This document shows positions 21,591-29,725 of a stretch of DNA of 64,000 bases, piece after piece. This DNA is from Chersky-840 sp963810195 (GTDB lineage Bacteria > Actinomycetota > Acidimicrobiia > Acidimicrobiales > UBA8190): assembly GCA_963810195.1 (NCBI GenBank), contig CAWEMO010000002.1, forward strand, positions 1 through 64,000, given 5' to 3'. The position numbers and the translations under genes were made by a program. Every line of letters begins with the position of its first letter. Positions within the stretch are counted from its first letter, which is position 1. Below the pieces are notes generated by a model. The model saw only the letters and a program-made list of their open reading frames with translations. It was not told where the DNA came from and ran no database searches.

Positions 21591-22323
21591 GGGGATGGCG
21601 GCCGTCGACGTAGCCGATGAACGGCGGGTAGATGTTGTAGCCCAGCAGCTCCGCCAGGCGCGGCGAGAGGTGACGCGCCGCGTCGGGCGGTACGGCCAGC
21701 ACGTGGTTCTCGACGGGACGCAGCCACGCCACCGCGTAACGCAGCACGACGCCGAGGCGGGTGTGCCCCGTCCGGTTGGCGCCGCCGCCGTGCCACACGC
21801 TCCCCAGGACGAGCGCCGTACGGGCCGGCATCTCCACCGTCGTGGTCCCGGTGGTCGGGTCGGGCCGCTCGTCGATCCAGCGGTGGCTCCCCGGAACGAT
21901 CCGGGTGGCGCCGTTGGCCGCGGTGAAGTCCTCGAGCGGCCACATCACGTTCACGACCAGTTCCTGATGGGGCCGGGCCACGGGGTAGATGGCGTCGTCG
22001 GGATGCAGCGGCTGGGCGACCTCTCCGGGGCCGATGGCGATGGCCGCCGGCGCGCTCAGCTGGTAGTTCCCCAGGACCCGGTCGAGCACCTCGAGCACGA
22101 CGGGATGCGTGGCCAAGGCGTCGAGCGCGCGCGTCTTGGCGAACAACGCGTAGACGCGACGGGTGTTGCGTCCCTCGAAGTCGTCGCGCCCGGCCGGGGT
22201 GTCCTCGAGGATCGCTTCGAGGTCCCGCCTCGCCGCCTCGACCTGCTCCTGGGTGATGGCGCCGGGGATGGTGGCGTACCCCGAGGCGTCCAGCGCGGCG
22301 ACGACGTCGTCTACGATGGCCAT
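21565..22323 (-). CDS. Phytanoyl-CoA dioxygenase (PhyH) family protein
   Basis: A 252-residue Fe(II)/2-oxoglutarate-dependent oxygenase of the PhyH family. The metal motif H-x-D is in LHPDDAIYP (about residue 107), the distal His is in WHGGGANRTGHTR (about 180), and the Arg for 2-oxoglutarate follows (GHTRLGVVLRY). The ATG at 22323 has GGGAGGG in front. The substrate is unknown; relatives act on acyl-CoAs, hydroxylated amino acids or natural products. It is divergent from a PadR regulator 60 bases away, which probably controls it. The last residues KLLHSSS come from the repeat region. Confidence 0.88.
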   Translation of the reverse strand: MAIVDDVVAALDASGYATIPGAITQEQVEAARRDLEAILEDTPAGRDDFEGRNTRRVYALFAKTRALDALATHPVVLEVLDRVLGNYQLSAPAAIAIGPGEVAQPLHPDDAIYPVARPHQELVVNVMWPLEDFTAANGATRIVPGSHRWIDERPDPTTGTTTVEMPARTALVLGSVWHGGGANRTGHTRLGVVLRYAVAWLRPVENHVLAVPPDAARHLSPRLAELLGYNIYPPFIGYVDGRHPRKLLHSSS

Positions 22324-22335
22324 GCAACCCTCCCT

Positions 22336-22383
22336 AAGGGAATGTCAGGGGCCATGGTTCACCTTCCAGAAGGGAATGTCAAG
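22336..22383. promoter_or_regulatory. Paired direct repeats in the phyH-padR divergent promoter
   Basis: AAGGGAATGTCAGG (22336-22349) and AAGGGAATGTCAAG (22370-22383) lie 34 bp apart in the 60-bp space between the divergent genes; the second abuts the padR start. They are candidate operators for the PadR protein encoded next to them. Confidence 0.45.
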
Positions 22384-23034
22384 ATGCCGGGCGGGTTGAA
22401 CGCCACGCAGGGGTCGCTGCTCGGGTTCCTCTACGACGGGCCCAAAACGGGCTGGGACCTGCTCCAGGAGATCGACCGGGGGCTGTCGCGCTTCTGGAAC
22501 GTCACCCCCAGCCATGTCTACCGGGAGCTGCGCGCCCTGCAGGACCGCGGGCTCGTCACCGCCGGCCGGACCGGGATCCGCGACCGGCGCCCCTTCACCA
22601 TCACCGCCGCGGGCAAGAAGGCCTTCCAGGAATGGATCGCCCAGGAGCCCGGGCCCGAACAGATCCGCAACCCGCTGCTCATCACGCTGTGGTTCGGTCG
22701 CCATGTCGATCCCGACACCCTGGCGGGGTTCCTCGCTTCGAACCGGCGGGTGCACGAAGCGCGCCTGGCGCACTACGAGAGCATCGCTGCGTCCGACCCC
22801 CACACCGCGGCCGTCCTGGGCTTCGGCATCGCTTACGAGAAGGCGGTCATCGGCTGGATCGACGGCCTGCAGCACGCGCCGGATTCCGGGAGCGTGACGG
22901 CGTCCGGGTCGGCGTCGGCGCCAGAGACGGCGCACGCGCCCGAGTCGGTGCCAGCATCCGCGCCAGAGACGGCGCACGCGCCCGAGTCGGTGCCAGCATC
23001 CGCGCCAGAGACGGCGCCCGCGCCCACGGGCTAG
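22384..23034 (+). CDS. PadR-family transcriptional regulator with repeat tail
   Basis: A 216-residue winged-helix regulator. The N-terminal domain (1-80) shows the PadR pattern LLGFLYDGPKTGWDLLQEI, HVYRELRALQDRGLV and ITAAGKKAFQEW. The second half is the helical dimerisation domain. The last 45 residues consist of a 14-residue repeat APETAHAPESVPAS in two and a half copies, encoded by a 42-bp tandem repeat. It is divergently placed next to the PhyH gene, its likely target. Confidence 0.87.
   Translation: MPGGLNATQGSLLGFLYDGPKTGWDLLQEIDRGLSRFWNVTPSHVYRELRALQDRGLVTAGRTGIRDRRPFTITAAGKKAFQEWIAQEPGPEQIRNPLLITLWFGRHVDPDTLAGFLASNRRVHEARLAHYESIAASDPHTAAVLGFGIAYEKAVIGWIDGLQHAPDSGSVTASGSASAPETAHAPESVPASAPETAHAPESVPASAPETAPAPTG
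22918..23029 (+). repeat. 42-bp in-frame tandem repeat in padR
   Basis: Two identical 42-bp units (22918-22959, 22960-23001) and a partial third encode a Pro/Ala/Glu-rich 14-residue repeat at the PadR C-terminus. The unit length keeps the frame. Confidence 0.85.
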
Positions 23035-23125
23035 CGACGCCGGGCCATGGACCGAGCGGACGTCACCCCCGAGCTCATCGCCGAGCATCGCAGCGCGTCC
23101 TGACCCCGCCTCTTGCCCGGGTAGC

Positions 23126-23878
23126 TTGACCGCCGTGGCCGGGGTGGCGGTGATCACGGGCGGGAGCCGGGGTATCGGCGCGGCCATCGCGGTCCTGCTC
23201 GCGCAGCGGGGATGGGCCGTGTGCGTCGGCTACCGGGCCTCGGCCGACGCCGCCAAACGGGTCGTCGCAGCGTGCGAAGAGGCCGGCGCCGCTGCTGTGG
23301 CCTCCCCGCTCGACGTGGGGTCTCCCGAGGCGGTGGCGGCGTTCTTCGTCGCAGCCGACACGTTGGGCCCGCTCTCCGCGCTCGTGAACAACGCCGGGAT
23401 CGTAGATCGCCGCAGCCGTGTCGACGAGATGTCGGCGCAACGACTGCAGCGCATGTTCAGCGTCAACTCCGTGGGGCCGTTCCTCTGCGCCGGCGAGGCG
23501 GTCCGGCGCATGTCGACCCGTTACGGCGGGGCGGGGGGCGCCATCGTCAACGTGTCCTCGGCGGCGTCGCGCCTGGGCAGTCCCGGGCAGTACGTCGACT
23601 ACGCGGCGTCCAAGGGCGCTATCGACACCATGACGCTCGGCCTGGCGCGCGAGGTCGCCCAGGAGGGTATCCGGGTCAACGCGGTACGTCCCGGACTGAT
23701 CGACACCGACATCCACGCCAGCGGCGGCGAGCCCGACCGGGTGCGGCGCCTCGAGCACGAGATCCCCATGCAGCGAGGCGGGCGGCCCGAGGAGGTGGCG
23801 CACACGATCGCGTGGCTGTGCTCGCCGGAAGCCTCCTACGTGACCGGCGCGCTGATCGACGTGAGCGGGGGTCGGTGA
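23126..23878 (+). CDS. Short-chain dehydrogenase/reductase (FabG-like)
   Basis: NAD(P)-dependent SDR of about 250 residues. TGGSRGIGAA is the nucleotide-binding loop, NNAG follows at about 88, the catalytic Ser lies in VNVSSAASRLG, and Tyr/Lys in YVDYAASKGAID (YxxxK). The C-terminus GALIDVSGGR is typical of FabG-type oxidoreductases. The start is TTG 23126 or GTG 23135; neither has a strong ribosome site. The substrate is not predictable. Confidence 0.9.
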   Translation: MTAVAGVAVITGGSRGIGAAIAVLLAQRGWAVCVGYRASADAAKRVVAACEEAGAAAVASPLDVGSPEAVAAFFVAADTLGPLSALVNNAGIVDRRSRVDEMSAQRLQRMFSVNSVGPFLCAGEAVRRMSTRYGGAGGAIVNVSSAASRLGSPGQYVDYAASKGAIDTMTLGLAREVAQEGIRVNAVRPGLIDTDIHASGGEPDRVRRLEHEIPMQRGGRPEEVAHTIAWLCSPEASYVTGALIDVSGGR

Positions 23879-23921
23879 CCTCGGCCCTGGTGGGTTCGCG
23901 GCCCGACGTCCACGGGGGCCG

Positions 23922-24708
23922 ATGACCGCGGCCGTGGCGGGGGACTTCGACTACGAACGCGGCGGGCAGGGCTACGCCGCGTTGCGGCGCACCGATCCCC
24001 GCATCGAGGCCTACGTCCACGACGCATTGGGCTCGGCCGCCACGGTCCTCAACGTGGGCGCCGGCGCAGGGTCGTACGAGCCCACCGACCGGTACGTCGT
24101 GGCCCTCGAGCCGTCCCGCCATGCGGGCGCAGCGCCCGGCGCACGCCGTCCCGGCTCTGGAAGGGGTCGCCGAGCACCTGCCTTTCGACGACCGGTCCTT
24201 AGACGCCGCCATGGCCACGCTCAAGGTGCACCAGTGGCCGGACCTGCGGGCCGGGTTGCGGGAGATGCGGCGGGTGACGCGGGGATCGGTGGTCGTGCTG
24301 ACGTTCGACGGGGACGCCCTCGATCGCTTCTGGCTGGCGGACTACGCGCCCGAGCTGATGGAGGCCGAGCGCCGGCGCTACCCGGCGCTCGACGCTATCG
24401 GCGACGCGCTCGGCGGGGGAGCCACCGTCAGCGTCGTCCCCGTGCCGCGGGACTGCCTCGACGGCTTCACCGAGGCGTACTTCGCGCGGCCCGAAGCCTT
24501 CCTCCTCGAGGCGACGCGGCGCTCCCAGTCGGCATGGGGGTTCGTCGACGACGCGGTTCAGGCGCGCATCGTGGAGCGGTTGCGCACCGACCTCGAGACC
24601 GGCGTGTGGGACGAGCGCTACGGGACGTGGCGCGACGAGGACGTCTTCGAAGGGGCACTTCGGCTCGTCGTGCAGGGCGAGTCTTCGCCCGCGTCTCAGC
24701 CCTCCTGA
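23922..24708 (+). CDS. SAM-dependent methyltransferase, one frameshift
   Basis: Class I methyltransferase of about 261 residues. The SAM loop VLNVGAGAGSYEP (about residue 43) lies in the first frame. After a single extra C near 24117 the frame continues through GVAEHLPFDDRSLDAAMATL (motifs II/III) to the TGA at 24706-24708. Only this one indel separates the halves. It follows the SDR by 43 bases on the same strand and may share a transcript. The substrate is unknown. Confidence 0.8.
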
Positions 24709-24752
24709 TCGCCGATTGCTGATCGCCGATCGGTCATCGCCGATCGGTGCCC
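24706..24752. repeat. Triplicated GATCGCCGAT
   Basis: Three copies of the palindrome-rich decamer GATCGCCGAT (the third preceded by C) fill the space between the convergent methyltransferase and Nudix genes. Confidence 0.6.
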
Positions 24753-24759
24753 GGGGGAC

Positions 24760-25236
24760 TCAGTCGGATGCCGAAGGTTCGTCCAGTCCGACCGCGGTGA
24801 GGAGCGCCCGGGTGAACGTGCCCATCTCGTCGTAGGGCAGCTTGTCGGGATCCCACCACCGGACCTCGGACGTCTCGTCGCCGTCGGGTCGCGGTGAGCC
24901 ACCGACGACGGTGGCGTCGAACACCGTCGAGACGTACGAGGTCTGGTCGCCGTTTGGGTACGTGATGCGGAACTGCGGACCCCCGAGCACGGCCAGGATC
25001 GGCCCGAGCCGGAGCGTGACGCCGGCCTCCTCTTCCGCCTCTCGGCATGCGGCGTGCTCTGGTGACTCGTCGGGCTCGATGGCGCCGCCGATCACCGCCC
25101 AGTGCCCCGTGTCGATGATGCGCACCAAGAGGACCCGGCCGTCTTCGTCGCGCGGGATCACCCCTGCCGACGGCAGCACGAGAAGCTCGTTGCCCACCAG
25201 CTCGCGCAGGCGCTTGATGTAGGGAGCGATCGCCAT
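24760..25236 (-). CDS. Nudix hydrolase
   Basis: A 158-residue hydrolase of nucleoside-diphosphate-linked compounds. The Nudix box G-x5-E-x7-REUxEExGU is perfect in GGAIEPDESPEHAACREAEE followed by EAGV (about residues 53-76), giving the Mg-binding Glu residues. The upstream strand HWAVIGG fits the fold. Substrate cannot be read from sequence. It starts ATG 25236 and faces the preceding methyltransferase tail-to-tail. Confidence 0.92.
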   Translation of the reverse strand: MAIAPYIKRLRELVGNELLVLPSAGVIPRDEDGRVLLVRIIDTGHWAVIGGAIEPDESPEHAACREAEEEAGVTLRLGPILAVLGGPQFRITYPNGDQTSYVSTVFDATVVGGSPRPDGDETSEVRWWDPDKLPYDEMGTFTRALLTAVGLDEPSASD

Positions 25237-25268
25237 GCGGTCAAGCTACTCCGGGCTTGTTCGCTGCA

Positions 25269-25935
25269 TCACTGCGTCACGGCTTCATGGCATGACTTCT
25301 TTGCTTCGACACACAGCCGGACCGTTCCAACTTCGGACGGGTACGCCTCGCGCCGCTGCGCCATCAGCACGTCGAGACCGGCACGTCGACTGGCGCTGAC
25401 GAGCTCGTCGAGTGCGAACAGTGTCGCCGCGAAGGGCACCGGCCCCTCGAGGAACTCGTCGCGCTCCAATTCGTCCTCTCCCTCGTGCGCGCTGAAGAGG
25501 ACGCGGCCACCGGGTCGGAGCAACCGCCGGAGTTCGGCCAGCGTCGGGACGAGCTCTTCTCGCCGGAGATGGATCAGCGAGTAGAAGGCCAGAAGCCCAC
25601 CGCATGCACCGGTCGCCAGCGGGAGCGATCGCATGTCGGCGACCAGGGCGGCGTCGAGGCGCCGGCTCGCCAGCGTGGCCATGGCCGGGCTCAGGTCGAC
25701 GCCGACGACGCGGTGGTCGGCATGACCCCGCTCGGTTGAGTGGCCCGCACCGGCGGACGAACGCACCGATGTGGCCGGGCCCGCACCCGATCTCGGCGAT
25801 CGGATCACCGGCCGACTCCGCGAACGCCTCGAGAAGCTCACGATCGCGTGGCTTGTGCTGCAGCTCGTCCACGAAGCGCGCTTCGTACTTGGCCGCCACG
25901 GCGTCGTAAGAGGAGCGGAGGGAGTCCCAGGACAC
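25269..25935 (-). CDS. SAM-dependent methyltransferase, one frameshift
   Basis: About 221 residues, class I. SAM loop IAEIGCGPGHIGAF sits at about residue 46. One extra C near 25735 shifts the frame; it then continues VVGVDLSPAMATLA (acidic loop), LVADMRSLPLATGACGGLLA and LRRLLRPGGRVLFSAHEG to the stop at 25269. The GTG start at 25935 opens MSWDSLRSSYDAVAAKYEA, the usual start of this subfamily. Substrate unknown. Confidence 0.8.
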
Positions 25936-25984
25936 CGCACCATCCTGTCGAAGTCCGTCGGCCCGGGTCTCGTCCCTCTTCGAC

Positions 25985-26050
25985 GGCAGGGAGGGGTCTC
26001 TTGGCGGAGAGGGGAGGGGTCTCTTCGCGGAGAGGGGAGTGGGTCCCGAG
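25985..26050. repeat. Direct repeat of a 27-bp GGAGAGGGGAGGGGTCTCTT-like unit
   Basis: Two adjacent near-copies of GGAGGGGTCTCTT(G/C)GCGGAGAGG lie just upstream of a small forward reading frame. Confidence 0.5.
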
Positions 26051-26066
26051 GCCTAGGCTCGGGGTG

Positions 26067-26219
26067 ATGCGCAAGAGCCGGCGCCACCCCTCCCCGTCGG
26101 AGCCCGGCGAAACGGACCATCTCGAGCAGCCCGCCGACGAGGCCATGGCAGCCATCCTGGAGACCGGCCCGCACCCGGAGGAGGAGTGGGAGGAGGACCC
26201 GGGGGAGCACCACTCCTAG
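26067..26219 (+). CDS. Small acidic hypothetical protein
   Basis: A 50-residue frame from ATG 26067, basic at the start (MRKSRRHPSP) and strongly acidic at the end (HPEEEWEEDPGEHH). I do not recognise it. It may be a real small protein, because the frame ends cleanly before non-coding repeats, but there is no strong ribosome site. Confidence 0.3.
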   Translation: MRKSRRHPSPSEPGETDHLEQPADEAMAAILETGPHPEEEWEEDPGEHHS

Positions 26220-26832
26220 TCGTCGGCCCGTCGTCCGCCTCGTCCTCGGCCCGTCGTCCGCCTCGTCCTCGGCTTGTCGATGCCCTCGTCTACCCCTCGT
26301 CGTCCTCTTCGAGACTGTCGACGGGATTCCCATGGCACGGACAGACGCACGGGACGACCACCCGCCGGTCACAGCTGCCGTGATCGTCGACCTTGCATGC
26401 CTCGGAGATGTGGCGATCCGGCAGGGGTTCAGACGCGAAGGTCATGGTCCTCACGCTGGCACGGGAAGCACACCAGGCGCCAGGGCCTAGTGGCCCTCGC
26501 CCTCGAGACTTCGCCGGCGCGCCCGCGTCAACCGGAGAGGATCAGGGGAAAGTCGGCGCCTGGCCGTGCAGCGTCATCAGGACCCCCATCACGGCCGCAG
26601 CCACCAAGGCGGCACCACCGGTGGCGACGTAGCACCACATGCGAAATGTCACACTTCCATTGTTACCCCTGAGGTCATTGTTAAGTGTCATGACTTCGGC
26701 CGACGACCCGTCGGACCCGCACACTTCTGGCTTCGCCACGCCTGCCACATTCTTCCCACATCTCCCGTGTGTATCTCATGTCACTGATACCGTCTCAGCG
26801 GCACTGATACACCCCCATGGCAGAGTGGCGTT
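26220..26832. other. 613-bp gene-poor region with repeats and a lower-GC promoter zone
   Basis: Starts with two copies of GTCGTCCGCCTCGTCCTCGG (26229-26275). From about 26630 the sequence is clearly less GC-rich than its surroundings. Two CACTGATAC boxes, 20 bp apart (26782-26790 and 26802-26810), lie directly upstream of the DUF222 gene and are candidate control sites. On the minus strand a 49-residue frame (start about 26691, stop 26542) with one hydrophobic helix, YVATGGAALVAAAVMGVLM, may be a small membrane protein; support is weak. Confidence 0.4.
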
Positions 26833-29565
26833 GTGCTCGCCGCTCTGGACAACGCCCGCCGGGAGCTCTCCCGCCATCTGGCCGATGCCGACCCCGACCG
26901 GGTCACGAGCGCCAAGGCCGCCGAGCTCGTGGCGCTGTTCGCCGAGATCGAGCGCCTGGGGGCGTCGGGCAAGGTCCTCTACGCCGAACGGGCCGCCCAG
27001 TCCATGGTGTGGCGCGACGCCGGGCATCGCTCGGCGGCGTCGTGGATGGCGGCCACCACCGGCACCGGCATGGGCGAGGCCATCGGGGCCCTCGAGACCT
27101 CGGCCGCCTTGGGGTGCTTGCCCGAGACCTCCGAGGCGTTGCGCCGGGGCGAGCTGTCGGCCCCCCAGCTCAAAGTCATCGCCTCGGCCGCGGTCCGAGA
27201 CCCGCGCACCGAGACCGAGCTGCTCCACGCGGCCGCCACCCGTTCCTTGAAGGGCCTCAAAGCCACCGCCGCCTCGGTGCGGGCCGGGGCACATTCTGTC
27301 GCCGAGGAGCTGGCCCGCTACAACGCCATCCGCGCCTCGCGCGCCGTGCGGCACTGGACCGATCCCGACGGGGCCTTCCGCCTCGACGCCCGGCTCACCC
27401 CCGACGCCGGGGGCACGCTCCTCTCGGTGCTGCGCCCCGAGGCCGACGCCCGCTTCCACCGGGCCCGCAAGGCCCAGAACCCCGAGCCTCCCGCCGCCTA
27501 TCTGGCCGACGCCCTGGTGGCCCTGGTGTGTGGCGAGGCGGTGGCGGCCGGGGGGGCCAAGGCATCATCACCCCGGGCCACGGTGAGCATCCGGGTCGAC
27601 GCCGCCGCGCTGCGCCGGGGCCACGCCGAGGGGGGCGAGACCTGTGTCATCCCCGGGGTGGGGCCGGTGCCGGTGGCCGTAGCCCGTCGCCAGCTCTCGG
27701 ACGCCACCGTGAAGGCGCTCGTCGTCGACGGCGTGGACGTCGTGTCGGTGTGCCACGTGGGCAGGACCGTCCCCGCCCATGTCCAAAGCGCCCTCGAAGA
27801 GCGCGACCCCACCTGCGTGGTGCCCGAGTGCGACGTCGCCCAGGGCCTGCAGAACCACCACTTCGACGTGGACTACGTCGTGTGCAAGACCACCAGCCTC
27901 GACAACCTGGCCCGGGTGTGTGGGTGGCACCACGACCTCATCAGCTACGAGGGCTACGAGCTCGGCGGTGGTCCCGGGGCCTGGGAGTTGCGGGCCCCGC
28001 CCGGGGGTGCGGCCTTCGAGACCGGCACCCCCTTCGCAACCGAGCCACCGGCGGAGATCGGGACTCGCTCCGACACCGGTGGCGCGTCCGAGCCCCAACC
28101 ACCGTTCGAGACCGACACCAGCTGGCACGGGCGCGGTGGCGATCGCCGCGCCCGGGACGCCGGTGCGCGGCCGAAGCTGGTGCGCACATCCCCCGCCGGC
28201 TCAGCGGCGCCGTTCCTCCAGCGCCTGGAGCACTTCGTCGGGCACGTTGAGGTCGCCCCGACCGGTGCCCACGTACAGGCCGGGTTTGAACGAACCGTGG
28301 AAGTCCGAGCCGCCGGTCGCCACGAGGCCGTGGCGCGTCGCCATGCGGCGCAACATCGCCCGTTGGTCGGGTGTGTAGGAGGAGTACACCGCCTCGATCC
28401 CGTCGATCCCGTCGATCCCGTCGATCCCGTCGATCCCGTCGATCCCGTCGATCCCGTCGATCCCGCCACCCTCGCCGGCCCGGCCACCCTCGCCGGCCCT
28501 GCCACCCTCGCCGGCCCTGCCACCCTCGCCGGCCCTGCCACCTTCGCCGGCCCGGCCACCCTCGCTGCCCCCGCCCGCGGCGCCGTTGCCTTCCACGGAG
28601 CGGCTCCCACCCGCTGCACCGCTCGTGTCGCCCACGCCGCCCCCGCTTCCGGCGGCCAGCTCGGCGACGAGCCGCTCGAGGTGCTTCGGACCGAGCCCGG
28701 TGGAGAGCGGATGGGCCATGACGGCCACTCCCCCCGACTGGTGAGCAAGGCGGGCCACGTCGGAGGGGTCGAGGCGGGCCTTGGGCACGTAGCCGGGACG
28801 CCCGTCGGCCAACCACCGGTCGAAGGCATCGTCGATGTCCTCGGCCGCCCCCGCCTTGACCAGCGCCCGGGCGAAGTGGGGACGCCCGATCCCCGCTTCA
28901 TCGCCCGCCTCGGCCAGGACGTCCTCGTAGGTCACCCCCGTCCCCAGCTCGACGAGACGGGCTGCGAGCTCTCTGTTGCGCACCGCCCGATCCCCCCGGA
29001 GCTTGACGAGCTCGTCCTGGAGCGGCCCCTTCCCCGGCTCGACGAAGTACACGAGCACATGCACCGAGCCTTCGATCCGGGGGGCGCCCGGGGGCGGGGT
29101 CGGCTTGCGGCACGACACCTCGCACCCTGGCACCAGCCGCACCCCGAGGTCGGCCGCCACCCTTCCGGCCTCATCGAGCCCCGCCAGGCTGTCGTGGTCG
29201 GTGAGCGCCAGCGCCGTGCACCCTGCCGCCGCCGCCAGCTCGACGATGCGGCCGGGGGGCTCCGAGCCGTCGGACACGGTGGAGTGTGTGTGGAGGTCGA
29301 TCACCGCCCGAGGCTACCTGCGACCCCGGACCGCGACCCCGGACCGCGACCCCGGACCGCGACCCCGGACCGCGACCCCGGACCGCGACCCCGGACCGCG
29401 ACCCCGGACCGCGACCCCGGACCGCGACCCCGGACCGCGACCCCGGACCGCGACCCCGGACCGCGACCCCGGACCGCGACCCCGGACCGCGACCCCGGAC
29501 CGCGACCCCGGACCGCGACCCCGGACCGCGACCCCGGACCGCGACCCCGCCCGTCCCGGGCCTGA
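26833..29565 (+). CDS. DUF222-HNH endonuclease-like protein (13E12-type), frame runs on through an antisense gene
   Basis: From GTG 26833 the first about 440 residues match the DUF222/13E12 family: a helical DUF222 domain (1-300) and a C-terminal HNH nuclease (C-x4-C in CVVPEC, then NHHFDVDYVV, N in DNLARVCGWHH). Such proteins are abundant in actinobacteria and may be mobile nucleases. Homology ends near 28150, yet the frame stays open for another 470 residues, antisense to the PHP gene and through a 13-bp satellite, to a TGA at 29563. The true protein probably ends earlier and its stop may have been lost by an indel. Confidence 0.75.
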   Translation: MLAALDNARRELSRHLADADPDRVTSAKAAELVALFAEIERLGASGKVLYAERAAQSMVWRDAGHRSAASWMAATTGTGMGEAIGALETSAALGCLPETSEALRRGELSAPQLKVIASAAVRDPRTETELLHAAATRSLKGLKATAASVRAGAHSVAEELARYNAIRASRAVRHWTDPDGAFRLDARLTPDAGGTLLSVLRPEADARFHRARKAQNPEPPAAYLADALVALVCGEAVAAGGAKASSPRATVSIRVDAAALRRGHAEGGETCVIPGVGPVPVAVARRQLSDATVKALVVDGVDVVSVCHVGRTVPAHVQSALEERDPTCVVPECDVAQGLQNHHFDVDYVVCKTTSLDNLARVCGWHHDLISYEGYELGGGPGAWELRAPPGGAAFETGTPFATEPPAEIGTRSDTGGASEPQPPFETDTSWHGRGGDRRARDAGARPKLVRTSPAGSAAPFLQRLEHFVGHVEVAPTGAHVQAGFERTVEVRAAGRHEAVARRHAAQHRPLVGCVGGVHRLDPVDPVDPVDPVDPVDPVDPVDPATLAGPATLAGPATLAGPATLAGPATFAGPATLAAPARGAVAFHGAAPTRCTARVAHAAPASGGQLGDEPLEVLRTEPGGERMGHDGHSPRLVSKAGHVGGVEAGLGHVAGTPVGQPPVEGIVDVLGRPRLDQRPGEVGTPDPRFIARLGQDVLVGHPRPQLDETGCELSVAHRPIPPELDELVLERPLPRLDEVHEHMHRAFDPGGARGRGRLAARHLAPWHQPHPEVGRHPSGLIEPRQAVVVGERQRRAPCRRRQLDDAAGGLRAVGHGGVCVEVDHRPRLPATPDRDPGPRPRTATPDRDPGPRPRTATPDRDPGPRPRTATPDRDPGPRPRTATPDRDPGPRPRTATPDRDPGPRPRPSRA
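28201..29304 (-). CDS. PHP-domain phosphoesterase (RNase AM/TrpH-like) with repeat insertion
   Basis: A 367-residue metal-dependent phosphohydrolase. PHP metal motifs are intact: DLHTHSTVSDG, LTDHDS, a His in AVMAHPLS and GGSDFHGS. Relatives (YciV/TrpH) degrade 3',5'-bisphosphonucleotides or RNA 5' ends. Between AHPLSTGLGPKHLERLVAEL and YSSYTPDQRA an insertion of about 80 residues consists of Gly/Ser-rich sequence, five GGRAGE units and seven GID units, encoded by 18-bp and 9-bp tandem repeats. It probably forms a surface loop. The GTG start at 29304 lies next to a 13-bp satellite shared with the purF leader. Confidence 0.88.
   Translation of the reverse strand: MIDLHTHSTVSDGSEPPGRIVELAAAAGCTALALTDHDSLAGLDEAGRVAADLGVRLVPGCEVSCRKPTPPPGAPRIEGSVHVLVYFVEPGKGPLQDELVKLRGDRAVRNRELAARLVELGTGVTYEDVLAEAGDEAGIGRPHFARALVKAGAAEDIDDAFDRWLADGRPGYVPKARLDPSDVARLAHQSGGVAVMAHPLSTGLGPKHLERLVAELAAGSGGGVGDTSGAAGGSRSVEGNGAAGGGSEGGRAGEGGRAGEGGRAGEGGRAGEGGRAGEGGGIDGIDGIDGIDGIDGIDGIDGIEAVYSSYTPDQRAMLRRMATRHGLVATGGSDFHGSFKPGLYVGTGRGDLNVPDEVLQALEERRR
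28396..28570 (-). repeat. 9-bp and 18-bp in-frame tandem repeats in the PHP gene
   Basis: GATCCCGTC occurs about eight times from 28396 to 28467, followed by five and a half copies of the 18-bp unit GCCACCCTCGCCGGCCCT (28465-28570). On the coding strand they give (GID)n and (GGRAGE)n. Both units preserve the frame. Confidence 0.93.
29320..29549. repeat. 13-bp minisatellite between the PHP gene and purF
   Basis: GCGACCCCGGACC repeated about 17.7 times without visible mismatch. As 13 is not divisible by 3, all frames are open across it on both strands. It lies in the divergent space between php (start 29304) and purF (start 29726), 15 bases from the PHP start. Confidence 0.97.
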
Positions 29566-29660
29566 AGCAACCCCGCGGGCCCAGGTTGCCCTGGTCGGGA
29601 CCGGTCCGACGAACCGTCGCGACGATGTGGGAGGGTAGGCTCGTCAACGCGGCGAGAGGA

Positions 29661-29700
29661 TGCGCCGGGGGAACGGGGAGTCCCCTGAACGTCCGGCGCA
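29661..29700 (+). promoter_or_regulatory. Stem-loop in the purF leader
   Basis: TGCGCCGG (29661-29668) pairs perfectly with CCGGCGCA (29693-29700), enclosing a second hairpin GGGG-AGT-CCCC (29675-29685). The structure ends 25 bases before the purF GTG. It matches no riboswitch class I know. It may act on transcript stability or translation. Confidence 0.4.
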
Positions 29701-29725
29701 GTGAGGGCAACGCGATGAGGGCCGA

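Noticed and set aside
29320..29549. Protein-coding Arg/Pro/Asp repeat
   Set aside because: All six frames are open only because the 13-bp unit lacks stops; no start or ribosome site points to translation of the array.
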